DNA of 64,000 nucleotides from Streptomyces phaeolivaceus (GCF_009184865.1 NZ_CP045096.1:4216001-4280000); one strand, 5' to 3'; positions 52,542 to 61,978 are shown, numbered from the stretch's first letter. The notes: a model not told the origin generated them from the sequence alone. Program-made: numbers and translations.

Positions 52542-54096
52542 GCGGGGCGGTCACCGGCGGTCCGCGGCGTCGGTACGGCGGGCCGGGGCCCCCGACAGCG
52601 GGCCGTTCCGGCGCGCCGAGGTGTGTGAGACCCACACCGCGGTCGTGCTCTTCGTCGGGGACCGTGCCTACAAGCTCAAGAAGCCGCTCGACCTGACGTT
52701 CCTGGACCACACCACGGTGGCCGCCCGGCGCGCGGCCTGCGAGCGGGAAGTGCTCCTCAACCGCCGCTTCGCCCCCGACGTCTACCTCGGCGTCGGCGAG
52801 TTCCACGGCCCGGACACGGACGAACCCGAACCCGTCGTGGTGATGCGTCGCATGCCCGCCGACCGCCGCCTTTCCCTCCTCGTCCGGGAGGGCGCCCCCG
52901 TCGACGACGCCCTGCGGGCCGTCGCCCGGCTGCTCGCGGCGCATCACGCGAGCGCGCCGCGCGGCCGGGACATCGACGAACAGGGGACACGCGACGCGCT
53001 GCTGTCGCGCTGGGAGGCGAGCTTCGCCCAGGTCCGCGCCCTGTCCGACGACGGCACCGCCCCCGAGGGGGTGGAGGAGACCGAGCGCCTGGTGCGCCGC
53101 TATCTCGCCGGGCGCGAGCCGCTGTTCGCGACGCGGATCGAGCAGAGGCGGGTGGTCGACGGCCACGGAGACCTCCTCGCCGAGGACGTCTTCTGCCTCG
53201 ACGACGGCCCGCGCGTCCTGGACTGCCTGGAGTTCGACGACCACCTGCGCTACGTCGACGGCCTCGACGACGCCGCCTTCCTCGCCATGGACCTGGAACA
53301 ACTGGGCGCGCCGGAGGCCGCGGCGTCCTTCCTCGCCGCGTACGGGGAGTACTCCGGCGATCCGGCACCGCCCTCACTGCGCCACCACTACGTCGCCTAC
53401 CGCGCGTTCGTCCGCGCCAAGGTCTCGCTCGTCCAGGCACACCAGGGCGCCCCCGGCACGGCGGCGGCAGCCCGCCGGCTGATCACGACCACCCTTCGCC
53501 ACCTGCGTGTCTCCGCGGTCGGTGTGACCCTCGTCGGCGGGCTCCCGGGCAGCGGGAAGTCCACCCTGTCCGGCGCGCTCGCCGACCGCATGGGCGTCAC
53601 GCTGCTCAGCAGCGACCGCCTCCGCAAGGAACTCGCGGGCATCCCCGCCGAGCAGTCCGCTGCCGCCGCCTACGGCGAGGGCCTGTACGGGCCCGAATGG
53701 ACCGGAAGGACGTACGCGGCGCTCCTCGGCCGCGCGTCAAGCCTGCTGTCCCGGGGTGAGTCCGTCGTCCTGGACGCCACCTGGCGTGACCCCACACAGC
53801 GTGAAGCCGCCCTGAGCATGGCCGAACGCGCGCACGCCGACCTCGTCGCCCTGCACTGCCACGCTCCCGGCGACGTGACGACCACCCGTCTCGCCGCACG
53901 CGCGCCCGGCATGTCCGACGCGGGCCCCGATGTGGCCACCGCCATGGCCGCTTCGGCGACACCCTGGCCCGAGGCCGTCGGCGTCGACACAGGCAGCTCC
54001 CTGGAGGCCGCGGTCCTCCAGGCACTGGCCGCCATCCGCCCGCACGCGGACAGCGGGGCTCCCGTCTTCCGGCGTCCCTACATGGAACCGGACTGA
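52534..54096 (+). CDS. phosphotransferase-P-loop kinase fusion (AAA_33-like)
   Basis: A 520-residue protein with two parts. Residues about 25-310 resemble aminoglycoside-phosphotransferase-like kinases: RAYKLKKPLDLTFLDHTTVAARRAACEREVLLNRRFAPDVYLG (in part), VVDGHGDLLAEDVFCLDDGPRVLDCLEFDD containing the HGDL-type catalytic loop. Residues about 330-510 are a P-loop kinase with GGLPGSGKST, LLSSDRLRKELAG and VVLDATWRDPTQRE. The same fused protein type occurs in mycobacterial DosR regulons (Rv2004c-like). Substrate unknown. It overlaps the upstream USP frame. Confidence 0.85.
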   Translation: MAERGGHRRSAASVRRAGAPDSGPFRRAEVCETHTAVVLFVGDRAYKLKKPLDLTFLDHTTVAARRAACEREVLLNRRFAPDVYLGVGEFHGPDTDEPEPVVVMRRMPADRRLSLLVREGAPVDDALRAVARLLAAHHASAPRGRDIDEQGTRDALLSRWEASFAQVRALSDDGTAPEGVEETERLVRRYLAGREPLFATRIEQRRVVDGHGDLLAEDVFCLDDGPRVLDCLEFDDHLRYVDGLDDAAFLAMDLEQLGAPEAAASFLAAYGEYSGDPAPPSLRHHYVAYRAFVRAKVSLVQAHQGAPGTAAAARRLITTTLRHLRVSAVGVTLVGGLPGSGKSTLSGALADRMGVTLLSSDRLRKELAGIPAEQSAAAAYGEGLYGPEWTGRTYAALLGRASSLLSRGESVVLDATWRDPTQREAALSMAERAHADLVALHCHAPGDVTTTRLAARAPGMSDAGPDVATAMAASATPWPEAVGVDTGSSLEAAVLQALAAIRPHADSGAPVFRRPYMEPD

Positions 54097-54303
54097 ACAG
54101 GGGAACCCCGGACTGCTACGGAGATCGCGGCTGCCGAGGGACCCTGGCTTGCGGAAGCCGTGGCTGCGCCGAATCCGCGGCCACGGTGGTGTGAAGAGAA
54201 CAGGCACCGTGCCGGCCGCTGTGGGCCGTGGCCGGGCGCCCGGTGATCGATCCGCCACGGCTGGGCGCGGCAGGTGCCGAGGCACGGCCTACGGAGGCTG
54301 ACA

Positions 54304-54338
54304 GGGTCGGCCGGCGCGGAACCGGGGCCGAGCGGCCC
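54304..54338. promoter_or_regulatory. paired OsdR-type boxes upstream of the acyl-CoA synthetase
   Basis: GGGTCGGCCGGCGC (54304-54317, weak) and GGGCCGAGCGGCCC (54325-54338, strong), centres 21 bp apart, about 85-118 bp before ATG 54422. The 325-base gap that contains them holds no other feature. Confidence 0.6.
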
Positions 54339-54421
54339 CCGGTCCACCCCGGACAGCCCATGGGCACCCTCGCCGATCCGCTGGATGCTCGAAGCGCTAG
54401 GACAGGCCGAAGGAGAGCCAG

Positions 54422-57140
54422 ATGACGGACGCGACGCTCGACCGCCCCCCCCCCGGTACACGCCCTGCTCGCGGACGGCACCACCGTGTGCATCCGCCCG
54501 GTGGTGCCGGGTGACCACGACCAGGTGGAGGGCCTGTACGAGGAGATGTCCGCGGAGAACCTGCGCCTGAGGTTCTTCGCCGCGAGCCGGCGGTCCGCCA
54601 CCATGGCCGCCGACCGGGCCTGCGGCACCAGGCGTCCCGGATACCGGGCCCTGCTGGCCGAGGCCCAGGGTCAGGTGATCGGACTCGCCGAGTACGACAC
54701 CGGCAGCAGCGACAGCGACAGCTGTGACGGCAGCAGCGAGGCGGAGATTTCCATCGCCGTCGCGGACGGGCTGCACCACCGGGGCGTGGGCACCCTGCTC
54801 GTCGAGCACCTGATCTCGGCGGCGCGCGCGGAGGGCGTGACGGCCTTCACCGCCGACGCGCTGAGCGAGAACCACGAGGTGCTGCGGCTCTTCGCCGACC
54901 TCGGCCTGCGCACCGCCCGGCGCTTCGAGGGCCCGGAGGTGCGCTGCACCATCCGGCTCGCCGAGGACGACACCTACCTGTCGGCCGTGGAGGCCCGGGG
55001 CCGGGCGGCCGACGTGGCCAGTCTGCGACCTCTGCTACGGCCGGACGCCGTCGCGGTCGTCGGCGCCGGGCGCAGGCCCGGTTCGGTCGGCCGGGCGATC
55101 CTGCACCATCTGCGCGAGGGCGGCTACACCGGGCGCCTGTTCGCGGTGAACCCGGCCGCGCACTCGATCCTCTCGGTGCCCTGCCACCCCTCCGTCAGCG
55201 CCCTGCCCAGGACGCCCGACCTGGCGGTGCTCGCCGTCCCCGCCACGGCCGTCCCGGCCACCGCCGAGGAGTGCGGCAAGGCGGGCGTGCGGGCCCTGCT
55301 CGTGGTGACCGCCGGTCTCGACGCCGGCCAGGCACGGGACCTGCTCGCCGCCTGCCGCACCCACGGCATGCGCCTGGTCGGCCCGAACTGCCTAGGCATC
55401 GCCCACACCGACCCGGCCCTGCGCCTCGACGCCAGCTTCGCCGCCGGCCATCCGCGCCCCGGCAGCGCGGGCGTCGCCGTGCAGTCCGGCGGCATCGGTA
55501 TCGCCCTGCTCGACGGGCTGTCCCGTCTCGGCATCGGCGTCTCCTCCTTCGCCTCCCTGGGCGACAAGTACGACGTCAGCGGCAACGACCTGCTCCAGTG
55601 GTGGGAGAGCGACGGCCGCACCGAACTCGCCCTGCTGCACCTGGAGTCCTTCGGCAACCCGCGCGCCTTCTCCCGAACGGCCCGCCGGGTGGCCCGCCGG
55701 ATGCCGGTGCTGACCGTCGACGCGGGCCGCACCGACGCGGGCCGCCGCACCGACGCCTCGCACACCGCCGCCGCGGCGACCCGAACCATGACCCGGCAGG
55801 CCCTGTTCACCCAGGCGGGCGTCACCGCGACCCGCTCGGTCGGTGAACTCCTGGAGACCGCCGCCCTGTTGCACGCCCAGCCGCTGCCCGCCGGGTCCCG
55901 GGTCGCCATCCTCACCAACGCGGGCGGCGCGGGCGTCCTCGCGGCCGACGCCTGCGCCGAGGCCGGGCTCGCCCTGCCGCCGTTCACGCCCTCGACCGTC
56001 GACGACCTGCGAGCCGTACTGCCCGAGGGCGCCGCGACCGGCAACCCGGTCGACGCCACCGCCGCCGTGAGCGAGGAACAGCTCGGCGCGTGCGTGGAGC
56101 GGCTCATGCGCTGTCCGGACATTGATGCGGTGCTGGTGGCTCTGGTTCCCACGGCGGTCGCCGAGGCGACCGGCGACGACCTGGTGCGGGCGGTGACGCG
56201 GGCGCCCGCGCACCGGCCGAAGCCCGTCACCGTCGTACGCCTGGAGCAGGACCGGTCCGTCGAGCTGCTGCCCGCCGACGGCGGCGGGACGATCCCCACG
56301 TACGCCGAACCGCAGGCGGCTGCACGGGCGTTGGCGCACGCCGCCGACCGCGCGGCCTGGCTCGCCCGGCCCGCCGGTACCGTCCCCGACCTCGACGGCG
56401 TCGAGACGGAGCGGGCCCGCAGGGCGGTCGAGGAGTACCTGGCCGCCAACCCCGACGGCGGCTGGCTCGACCCGCGCACCTGCGCCGCGCTGCTCGCCTG
56501 CTACGGCATCCCGCAGCTCCCGTGGGCCTGGGCAGAGACGGAGGATGACGCCGTGCTGGCCGCCGACCGGCTGCGCGGCTTCGACGGCCGGGTGGTCATG
56601 AAGGCCCACTGGCCGGGCCTGGTGCACAAGACCGCCGAGCACGCGGTCCACCTCGATCTGCGGGGCGACTCCCAGGTGCGGGCGGCGTTCCAGGACCTTC
56701 GGACACGGTTCGCCGGGCTGATGACCGGAGTGGTCGTCCAGCCCCTGGCCCCGCGCGGCACCGAACTGTTCGCGGGTGTGGTGCAGGACGAGGTCTTCGG
56801 GCCGCTCGTCCTGTTCGGGCTCGGCGGCACCGCCACCGAGGTGCTCGCCGACCACGCGGCCCGGCTCGCCCCGCTCACCGACCACGACGTGCACGGCCTG
56901 ATCACCTCCCCGCGCTGCGCCCCGCTCCTGTTCGGCGCGCACGGCAGCCCGCCCGTCGACCTCGAAGCCCTGGAACAACTGCTGGCACGGCTGTCCCGGA
57001 TGGCCGCGGACCTGCCGCAGCTCGCCGAGGCCGACTTCAACCCGGTGCTCGCGGCACCCGGCCGGGTCACCGTGCTCGACGCACGGATCCGGCTGCTGCC
57101 ACGCCGCCCGCACGACCCCTATCTGCGCCGACTGCGCTGA
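54422..57140 (+). CDS. GNAT-acyl-CoA synthetase (NDP-forming) fusion with a frameshift-prone start
   Basis: A protein of about 905 residues. It has an N-terminal GNAT acetyltransferase (IRPVVPGDHDQVEGLYEEMS, HHRGVGTLLVEHLI), a CoA-binding domain (AVVGAGRRPGSVGRAILHHL), ligase domains (VGPNCLGIAH, VAVQSGGIGIALL) and a C-terminal ATP-grasp (VVMKAHWPGLVHKTAEH). It is like Pat/ADP-forming acetyl-CoA synthetases, which either acetylate proteins or interconvert acetyl-CoA and acetate with ATP. The natural start looks like ATG 54422 (AGGAGAG upstream; MTDATLDRP), but a run of ten C at 54445 puts it out of frame; with nine C it reads RPPPVHALLADGTTVCIRPV. As read, translation could begin only at GTG 54486 (884 residues). 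Confidence 0.85.
54445..54454. repeat. C10 homopolymer near the start of a coding sequence
   Basis: Ten consecutive C eight codons after ATG 54422. Nine would keep the frame. It could vary by slippage, or be a sequencing miscall. Confidence 0.85.
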
Positions 57141-57170
57141 TCGCACCGATCCTTCGAGGAGGCAAGAGCC

Positions 57171-57904
57171 ATGAAGCACGACAAGGTCGGCTCCGTGATG
57201 ACCAGTGAGGTCGTCCGGGCCACGTACGGCACCCCGTTCAAGGAGGTGGCACGGTTGCTGGCCGACCACCGCATCAGCGGACTCCCGGTGGTCGACGAGG
57301 ACGCGACAAGGTCGTCGGCGTCATTTCCGAGACGGACCTGATGGTCCGCCAGGCGGCGACCCCCGACCCCCTCGACCCGCCGCGCCGCCGGCGTCTGGCC
57401 GACCTGACCCGAGGCGCCCGGCGGCAGGCCGCCAAGGCCCATGCCCGGACCGCCGGACAGCTGATGACCAAGCCCCCGGTCACCGTGCACGCCGACGACT
57501 CGATCGTCGAGGCCGCCCGCACCATGGCCGGGCGGCGCGTCGAGCGGCTGCCGGTGCTCGACGAGGCGGACCGGCTGGTGGGCATCGTCACCCGCCGCGA
57601 CCTGCTCCAGGTCTTCCTGCGGCCCGACGAGGAGATCCGCGACGTGGTCGTCCAGGAGGTGCTCGTGCGCGCCCTGTGGATACCGCCCCGCAGCATCGAC
57701 GTCTCCGTGACCGACGGGGTCGTCACGCTCAGCGGGCAGATGGAACGCAAGAGCGAGACGGAGATCGCCGTCTCGATGGTCCGGCAGATCGACGGTGTGG
57801 TCGGCGTGGTCGACCGGCTCACCTGGCACGTGGAGGACGACCGGCTGCGCCCCGACGAACCGGCCGTGCACGGCGTGGCCGACGACTGGCTGCGCCGACG
57901 GTGA
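57171..57904 (+). pseudogene. CBS-pair/BON protein with a frameshift
   Basis: From ATG 57171 (GAGGAGG upstream) the frame reads VGSVMTSEVVRATYGTPFKEVARLLADHRISGLPVVDED (in part), the first CBS motif, then shifts at about 57300 where one base seems missing. The other frame continues KVVGVISETDLMVRQ, the second CBS (LMTKPPVTVHADDSIVEAART, IVTRRDLLQVFLRPDEEI) and a BON domain (SIDVSVTDGVVTLSGQMERKSE) to 57904. A repaired product would be 244 residues, a paralogue of the protein at 21221. It is followed closely by a flavodoxin-like gene. Confidence 0.85.
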
Positions 57905-57937
57905 GCACAGACCCCTGAGGAGAGGAGGCGGACCGCC

Positions 57938-58444
57938 ATGACCACCATGACCGGCAAGGTGCTGGTCGCCTACGGGACGACCAACGGATCCACCGCGGAG
58001 ATCGCCGAGGCCGTCGCCGACGTGCTTCGCAAGGCGGGGCTCACGGCGGAGGCGGCCCCGGCCGCGTCCGTCAGGGACATCACCCCGTACGACGCCGTCG
58101 TGGTCGGCGGCGCCCTGTACGCGGGGCGCTGGCACAGGGACGCCCGCCGCTTCGTCCACCGCCACCGCCGGGCCCTCGCCGAACGCCCGCTGTGGCTGTT
58201 CAGCAGTGGCCCGCTCGGCGCCGAGGCGGTCGGGCGGGACATCCCGCCCGTGCCGGGCGTGAAGAAGGCCGTGATCCGGCTGGACGCCCGCGAGCACGTC
58301 ACCTTCGGCGGCTGCCTGGAGGAGGGGGCGAAGGGATGGGTGGCCCGAATGATCCTGCGCTCGGGGAAGGGCGGGGACTTCCGGGACTTCACCGTCATCG
58401 AGGAGTGGGCGGGGCGGGTGGCCGCCGAGCTGATCCGACGGTGA
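57938..58444 (+). CDS. flavodoxin-domain protein
   Basis: A 168-residue flavodoxin-fold protein. The FMN phosphate loop is YGTTNGSTAEIAEAVADVL, and the second loop is VVVGGALYAGRWHRDARRFVHRH, as in HemG-type menaquinone-dependent protoporphyrinogen oxidases and related actinobacterial flavodoxins. The C-terminus (FRDFTVIEEWAGRVAAELI) is family-typical. It would carry electrons in the cytoplasm, perhaps to menaquinone-linked chemistry under low oxygen. GAGGAGAGGAGG precedes ATG 57938. A strong hairpin follows. Confidence 0.88.
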   Translation: MTTMTGKVLVAYGTTNGSTAEIAEAVADVLRKAGLTAEAAPAASVRDITPYDAVVVGGALYAGRWHRDARRFVHRHRRALAERPLWLFSSGPLGAEAVGRDIPPVPGVKKAVIRLDAREHVTFGGCLEEGAKGWVARMILRSGKGGDFRDFTVIEEWAGRVAAELIRR

Positions 58445-58463
58445 GGTGAGTGGCGAGCGGGGC

Positions 58464-58492
58464 GGGGGCGGTCCTGGAACAGGACCGCCCCC
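58464..58492. terminator. bidirectional hairpin terminator
   Basis: GGGGGCGGTCCT and AGGACCGCCCCC pair perfectly around GGAAC between the convergent flavodoxin and USP genes. Confidence 0.88.
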
Positions 58493-58513
58493 CGTGACGT
58501 GCGTGGCGTACCG

Positions 58514-59218
58514 CTATGAGGGCACCACGGCGACGGGGCACAGGGACCCGCGTACGAGCCCGCGCGCGACCGCGCCGGGCCTGCCCCGCTCCCTTCGGCC
58601 CACGACCAGCAGCCCGGCACGCGCGGACCGCCGTACGAGTGCCTGGAGGGGCGTGAGCAGCCGGACGTCCGCCAGCACCGCCACCTCCGGGTACTTCTCC
58701 CGCCAGGGCCGCAGCGCGTCGGACAGCAACTGCACCTCGTGGTCCTCCCAGGCGGCACGGTCCTCCTCCGGTATCCCGAAGGGCAGTTCGGCGGCGCAGG
58801 AGGGGAACCGCCAGGCGTGCACGGCACGCAGCCGTACGCCCCAGCGCCGGGCGGTGTCGAAGGCGAAGCCGACCGCTCCGGCCGCGGGGCCGTGGGCGTC
58901 CAGGCCGAGCACCACCTCCGCGAGGACGGGTTCCCCGGACTCCTCGGGGACCAGGACGACGGGACAGGGCGAACCGGCCACGGTGTCCAGGTCCCGCACG
59001 CCGGCCACGACCAGCTCCGCCGTCGCGGGGACCGCAGGCGTCAAGTGACGGCTCACCCGGAGCGGCAGCCCGCGCCGGGTCGCTTCCCAGGAGGCCCAGC
59101 GAACGGCCGCCCGGCAGGGGACCGAGCGGCCGACGTGGACGACGACGGCGCGTCCGGGGGCCGGTGGCGCGGCGGACCGCTCGGGGTGCGCCGCAGGGTG
59201 TGCCGGGGTGCTGTTCAT
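58514..59218 (-). CDS. universal stress protein with a degenerate first domain
   Basis: A 234-residue protein from ATG 59218 (AGAGGAGG upstream). The first USP half is shortened (VVVHVGRSVPCRAAVRWASWEATRRG, then ELVVAGVRDLDTVAGSPCPVVLV), lacking the usual middle and nucleotide loop. The second half is complete (VVLGLDAHGPAAGAVGFAFDTARRWG... VVGRRERGRPGAVARGLVRGSLCPVAVVPS). It probably dimerises through the second domain. Downstream of the Rv1733c-like gene on the same strand, 41 bases away, so likely co-transcribed from the same boxes. Confidence 0.87.
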   Translation of the reverse strand: MNSTPAHPAAHPERSAAPPAPGRAVVVHVGRSVPCRAAVRWASWEATRRGLPLRVSRHLTPAVPATAELVVAGVRDLDTVAGSPCPVVLVPEESGEPVLAEVVLGLDAHGPAAGAVGFAFDTARRWGVRLRAVHAWRFPSCAAELPFGIPEEDRAAWEDHEVQLLSDALRPWREKYPEVAVLADVRLLTPLQALVRRSARAGLLVVGRRERGRPGAVARGLVRGSLCPVAVVPS

Positions 59219-59259
59219 GGCGATACCTCCTCTGGGGTTTCGTGCGGAGGCCGGGGGCC

Positions 59260-59841
59260 TCAGCCGGTGCGGTGCCCCCACTTCGGGCCGATCAGGTCCC
59301 ACTCCCGGTCCCAGCCCGCCATGCGCCGCTGGTCGAGCCGCCAGCGGGCGAGCGCGCCCACGGCGTACACGCCGCCGACGAGGGACATCCCCGCGAAGCC
59401 GCCCATCACGGCTCCCTCGACGGCGGCCTCCGTGGCACTCGGCGGCTCGGTGACCAGCGTGCCCCGGCCGTCCTGCCAGACGACGAGGTGGGTTCCGGAC
59501 TTCAGGCCGGTGTCGACCAGGGTGCGGTCGGTGCGGCTGGAGCCGTCGGGGGTGGTCCAGCGGACCTTGGCCAGTGTCTTGTCGCCGGAGGACCACTTGC
59601 CCACCGTGGGTTTCGGTACGTCGGCGACGAGGACGGCGTTCACGGGGTGCCGCTGCGCGCGCTGCTGGTCGAGGGTCGCCTCGGTGGCGTGTGCCGCGAC
59701 CAGGCCGACCGTGGTGCCTCCCACGACGGCGACTGTCCATACGGCCGCCACGACCCAGCCCTCGACGATGTCGTCGCGCCGGCGCAGCGGGTTGCTCCGC
59801 AAACGCCAGAACCGCTTCCTCATCGGCTTTCCACGTCCCAT
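59260..59841 (-). CDS. Rv1733c-like membrane protein
   Basis: A 193-residue protein with two membrane segments (VVAAVWTVAVVGGTTVGLVAA at about 30-50 and a Gly-rich one at about 140-165) and an external loop containing VPKPTVGKWSSGDKTLAKVRWTTPDGSSRTDRTLVDTGLKSGTHLVVWQDG (in part). This is the layout of Rv1733c, a latency antigen in the M. tuberculosis DosR regulon. ATG 59841 is chosen for GGAGGTG upstream. Function unknown. OsdR-type boxes lie 90-135 bp upstream. Confidence 0.88.
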   Translation of the reverse strand: MGRGKPMRKRFWRLRSNPLRRRDDIVEGWVVAAVWTVAVVGGTTVGLVAAHATEATLDQQRAQRHPVNAVLVADVPKPTVGKWSSGDKTLAKVRWTTPDGSSRTDRTLVDTGLKSGTHLVVWQDGRGTLVTEPPSATEAAVEGAVMGGFAGMSLVGGVYAVGALARWRLDQRRMAGWDREWDLIGPKWGHRTG

Positions 59842-59929
59842 GGCTCCGCACCTCCTCCGGTCGTTCGTCACCCTTCGAAGGTGGCAGTCCCGCCGGGGGC
59901 CGGACACGGGCCGACCAGGTGCTGTCGTG

Positions 59930-59976
59930 GGGCCGACCGGGACCTGTTCGCGACGGGGCAGGGGGCCGAACGGCCT
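59930..59976. promoter_or_regulatory. OsdR-type boxes upstream of the Rv1733c-like gene
   Basis: GGGCCGACCGGGAC (59930-59943) and GGGCCGAACGGCCT (59963-59976), with a weaker half-match at 59908. They lie in the gap between the STAS and Rv1733c-like genes, both read leftward. Confidence 0.65.
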
Positions 59977-60343
59977 AGATCACAACGGGACTTGGCAGAG
60001 CATCGGACAGGCGGGGCTGCATCTCGAAGACCCCACCGAGCCCGGCGGCACGAACGACGCGCGAGAAGCTGTCACCGTCGGCGACCAGCCGCAGTCGTCC
60101 GGCTCGGTCCAGAACGCGGTTGCGGGCCCGGCACAGGGCTCCGAGGCCGGCACAGTCGATGAAGGACACGGACGTCAGGTCGACCACCAGGTCGGGGTGC
60201 GCGCCACGGGTCAGCGAGTCGAGGAGAGCCGTCAGCGGGACCGCCGTCGCGAGGTCGATCTCGCCGGTCGGTGTCACGACGGTCGTTCCGGCGACGGTAC
60301 GGACCGTGTGGGGCGGCAGGGACCTCGTGAGGTTGTCGGACAT
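59975..60343 (-). CDS. STAS-domain anti-sigma-factor antagonist-like protein
   Basis: A 122-residue STAS protein from ATG 60343: VVTPTGEIDLATAVPLTALLDSL, VVDLTSVSFIDCAGLGALCRARNRV. In classical SpoIIAA-type antagonists the loop reads D-S-S-G with a phosphorylatable Ser; here it is D63-C64-A65-G66, so control by an anti-sigma kinase is doubtful and the protein may be constitutively active or work differently. Boxes of the OsdR type lie 37-75 bp upstream, which links it to the hypoxia response. Confidence 0.85.
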   Translation of the reverse strand: MSDNLTRSLPPHTVRTVAGTTVVTPTGEIDLATAVPLTALLDSLTRGAHPDLVVDLTSVSFIDCAGLGALCRARNRVLDRAGRLRLVADGDSFSRVVRAAGLGGVFEMQPRLSDALPSPVVI

Positions 60344-60379
60344 GGTCAGATCCAAGCCGTGTCGGCGGACCGTCCGGAA

Positions 60380-60485
60380 GGGCCGAACGGTCCCCTTCGT
60401 CCCGGTCCGGTGGTCCCTGGCTCCCCCTGAGCGGCCAGCCATGTCCCCGCTCCCGTCCGGCCGGAGACAAGGGCCCGACCGGCCC
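60380..60485. promoter_or_regulatory. three OsdR-type boxes between divergent STAS and adh genes
   Basis: GGGCCGAACGGTCC (60380-60393), GGTCCGGTGGTCCC (60404-60417) and GGGCCCGACCGGCCC (60471-60485). The first two suit the leftward STAS gene and the third the rightward alcohol dehydrogenase gene. Confidence 0.65.
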
Positions 60486-60627
60486 AAGCGGCACGCACGC
60501 ACGAGGGCCAGGCTGGACATGCGGGGCGATTCCGGCGTGAGGGCGCCACCGGTCCCCTACCGGCCGCCGTCACCTCGCCACCGGGCCCCCGAGCCCCGCA
60601 ACGCAACCGACTGGGGTGAGGAGCGTC

Positions 60628-61698
60628 ATGAAAGCCTTCGTGTTCCACGGTCCCGGACAGTCCGCCTGGGAAGACGTCCCGGACCCGGCCGTCAAAGAGC
60701 CCACCGACGCCGTCGTACGCGTCGACTCGGTCACCATCTGCGGCACGGACCTGCACATCCTCAAGGGCGACGTGCCCGAGGTGCGCCCAGGTACCGTGCT
60801 CGGCCACGAGGCGGTCGGCGAGATCGTAGAGGTCGGCGGCGACGTGCGGACGGTGCGTCCCGGGGACCGGGTCCTGGTCTCCTGCATCACCGCCTGCGGG
60901 CGCTGCGCCTACTGCCGTCAGGGCGGCTACGGCCAGTGCCGGGGCGGCGGGGGCTGGATCCTCGGCCACCTGATCGACGGCACCCAGGCCGAGTACGTCC
61001 GCGTGCCGTACGCGGACCTGTCCGTGCACCCGCTGCCCGCCGCCATGGACAGTGCCGACGCCGTCCTGCTGGCCGACATCTTCCCCACTTCCTACGAGGT
61101 GGGCGTCCTCAACGGCCACGTCCGCCCCGGAGACACCGTCGTCGTGGTCGGCGCCGGGCCCATCGGGCTCGCCGCGATCAGCACGGCCCGGCTGTTCTCC
61201 CCCGAGCGGATCGTCGCCGTCGACCTGGCCCCGGCCCGGCTGGAGGCCGCCCGCGAGTTCGGCGCCGACGCCGTGGCCGACGCCCGCGAGGCCCCCGAGC
61301 AACTGGTCGCCGACCTCACCGACGGGCTCGGCGCGGACGTCGTCATCGAGGCCGTCGGCGTCCCGGAGAGCTTCGAACTGTGCACCCGCGTGGTCCGCCC
61401 CGGCGGCCACGTCGCCAACGTCGGCGTACACGGCGCCCCCGCGACCCTGCACCTCGAAGACCTGTGGATCAGGAACATCACCATCACCACCGGCCTGGTC
61501 GACACCTACTCCACCCCGACCCTGCTGCGCATGGCCGCCGCCGGCCGCCTGCCCACCTCGCGGCTGGTCACCCACACCTTCCCGCTCGACCGGATGGAAG
61601 AGGCGTACGACGTCTTCGGCCGCGCCGCCGACACCGGCGCCCTCAAGGTCGTCCTCGGCGGAGAACGTCACGACGTCGTGGCCGCGAGCGCGGCCTGA
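60628..61698 (+). CDS. zinc-dependent alcohol dehydrogenase
   Basis: A 356-residue medium-chain dehydrogenase: catalytic zinc ligands in ICGTDLHILKG and LGHEAVGEI, structural zinc cysteines in CGRCAYCRQGGYGQC, and NAD fold VVVVGAGPIGLAAISTARLF. It differs from the AdhP-like enzyme at 37096 and is nearer the threonine/butanediol/secondary alcohol group. GAGGAG precedes ATG 60628. It may recycle NADH under low oxygen. An OsdR-type box lies about 145 bp upstream. A PNPOx-derived small gene follows after 13 bases. Confidence 0.93.
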   Translation: MKAFVFHGPGQSAWEDVPDPAVKEPTDAVVRVDSVTICGTDLHILKGDVPEVRPGTVLGHEAVGEIVEVGGDVRTVRPGDRVLVSCITACGRCAYCRQGGYGQCRGGGGWILGHLIDGTQAEYVRVPYADLSVHPLPAAMDSADAVLLADIFPTSYEVGVLNGHVRPGDTVVVVGAGPIGLAAISTARLFSPERIVAVDLAPARLEAAREFGADAVADAREAPEQLVADLTDGLGADVVIEAVGVPESFELCTRVVRPGGHVANVGVHGAPATLHLEDLWIRNITITTGLVDTYSTPTLLRMAAAGRLPTSRLVTHTFPLDRMEEAYDVFGRAADTGALKVVLGGERHDVVAASAA

Positions 61699-61711
61699 AG
61701 AAGGCAGGGAG

Positions 61712-61978
61712 ATGACGGTCATGACCGAACGGACACCCGCCGACGACGGGACTACGACGGCGGAGCGCCCCCGGGGCGACCTGGGCCGCCGCGTCGACGA
61801 CGCCCTCAGCTCCGGCTGGAGCGTACTCGTACGCGGAAGCGCGCGGACCGTGACCGACCCCGACGAGAGGCGTCGGCTCGACGGCCAGGTCCACAGCGGC
61901 CCCTGGGCCGGCGGTGGCCGCGACCTGTGGATGCGGGTCGAGCCGGACACGGTCACCGGTCGCCGGATCAGTGTGTGA
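61712..61978 (+). CDS. internally deleted XRE-PNPOx derivative
   Basis: An 88-residue protein. The N-terminal part ends RPRGDLGRRV, like the entry to the helix-turn-helix of the protein at 48419 (RPGDIGRRV), then jumps to DDALSSGWSVLVRGSARTVTDPDERRR and GPWAGGGRDLWMRVEPDTVTGRRI, the last third of its PNPOx domain (SKGWSVLVVGSAR). The helix-turn-helix and the flavin-binding first strands are absent. It is therefore best read as a deletion remnant that is still open and has a GCAGGGAG site. Whether it is made or useful is unknown. Confidence 0.65.
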   Translation: MTVMTERTPADDGTTTAERPRGDLGRRVDDALSSGWSVLVRGSARTVTDPDERRRLDGQVHSGPWAGGGRDLWMRVEPDTVTGRRISV

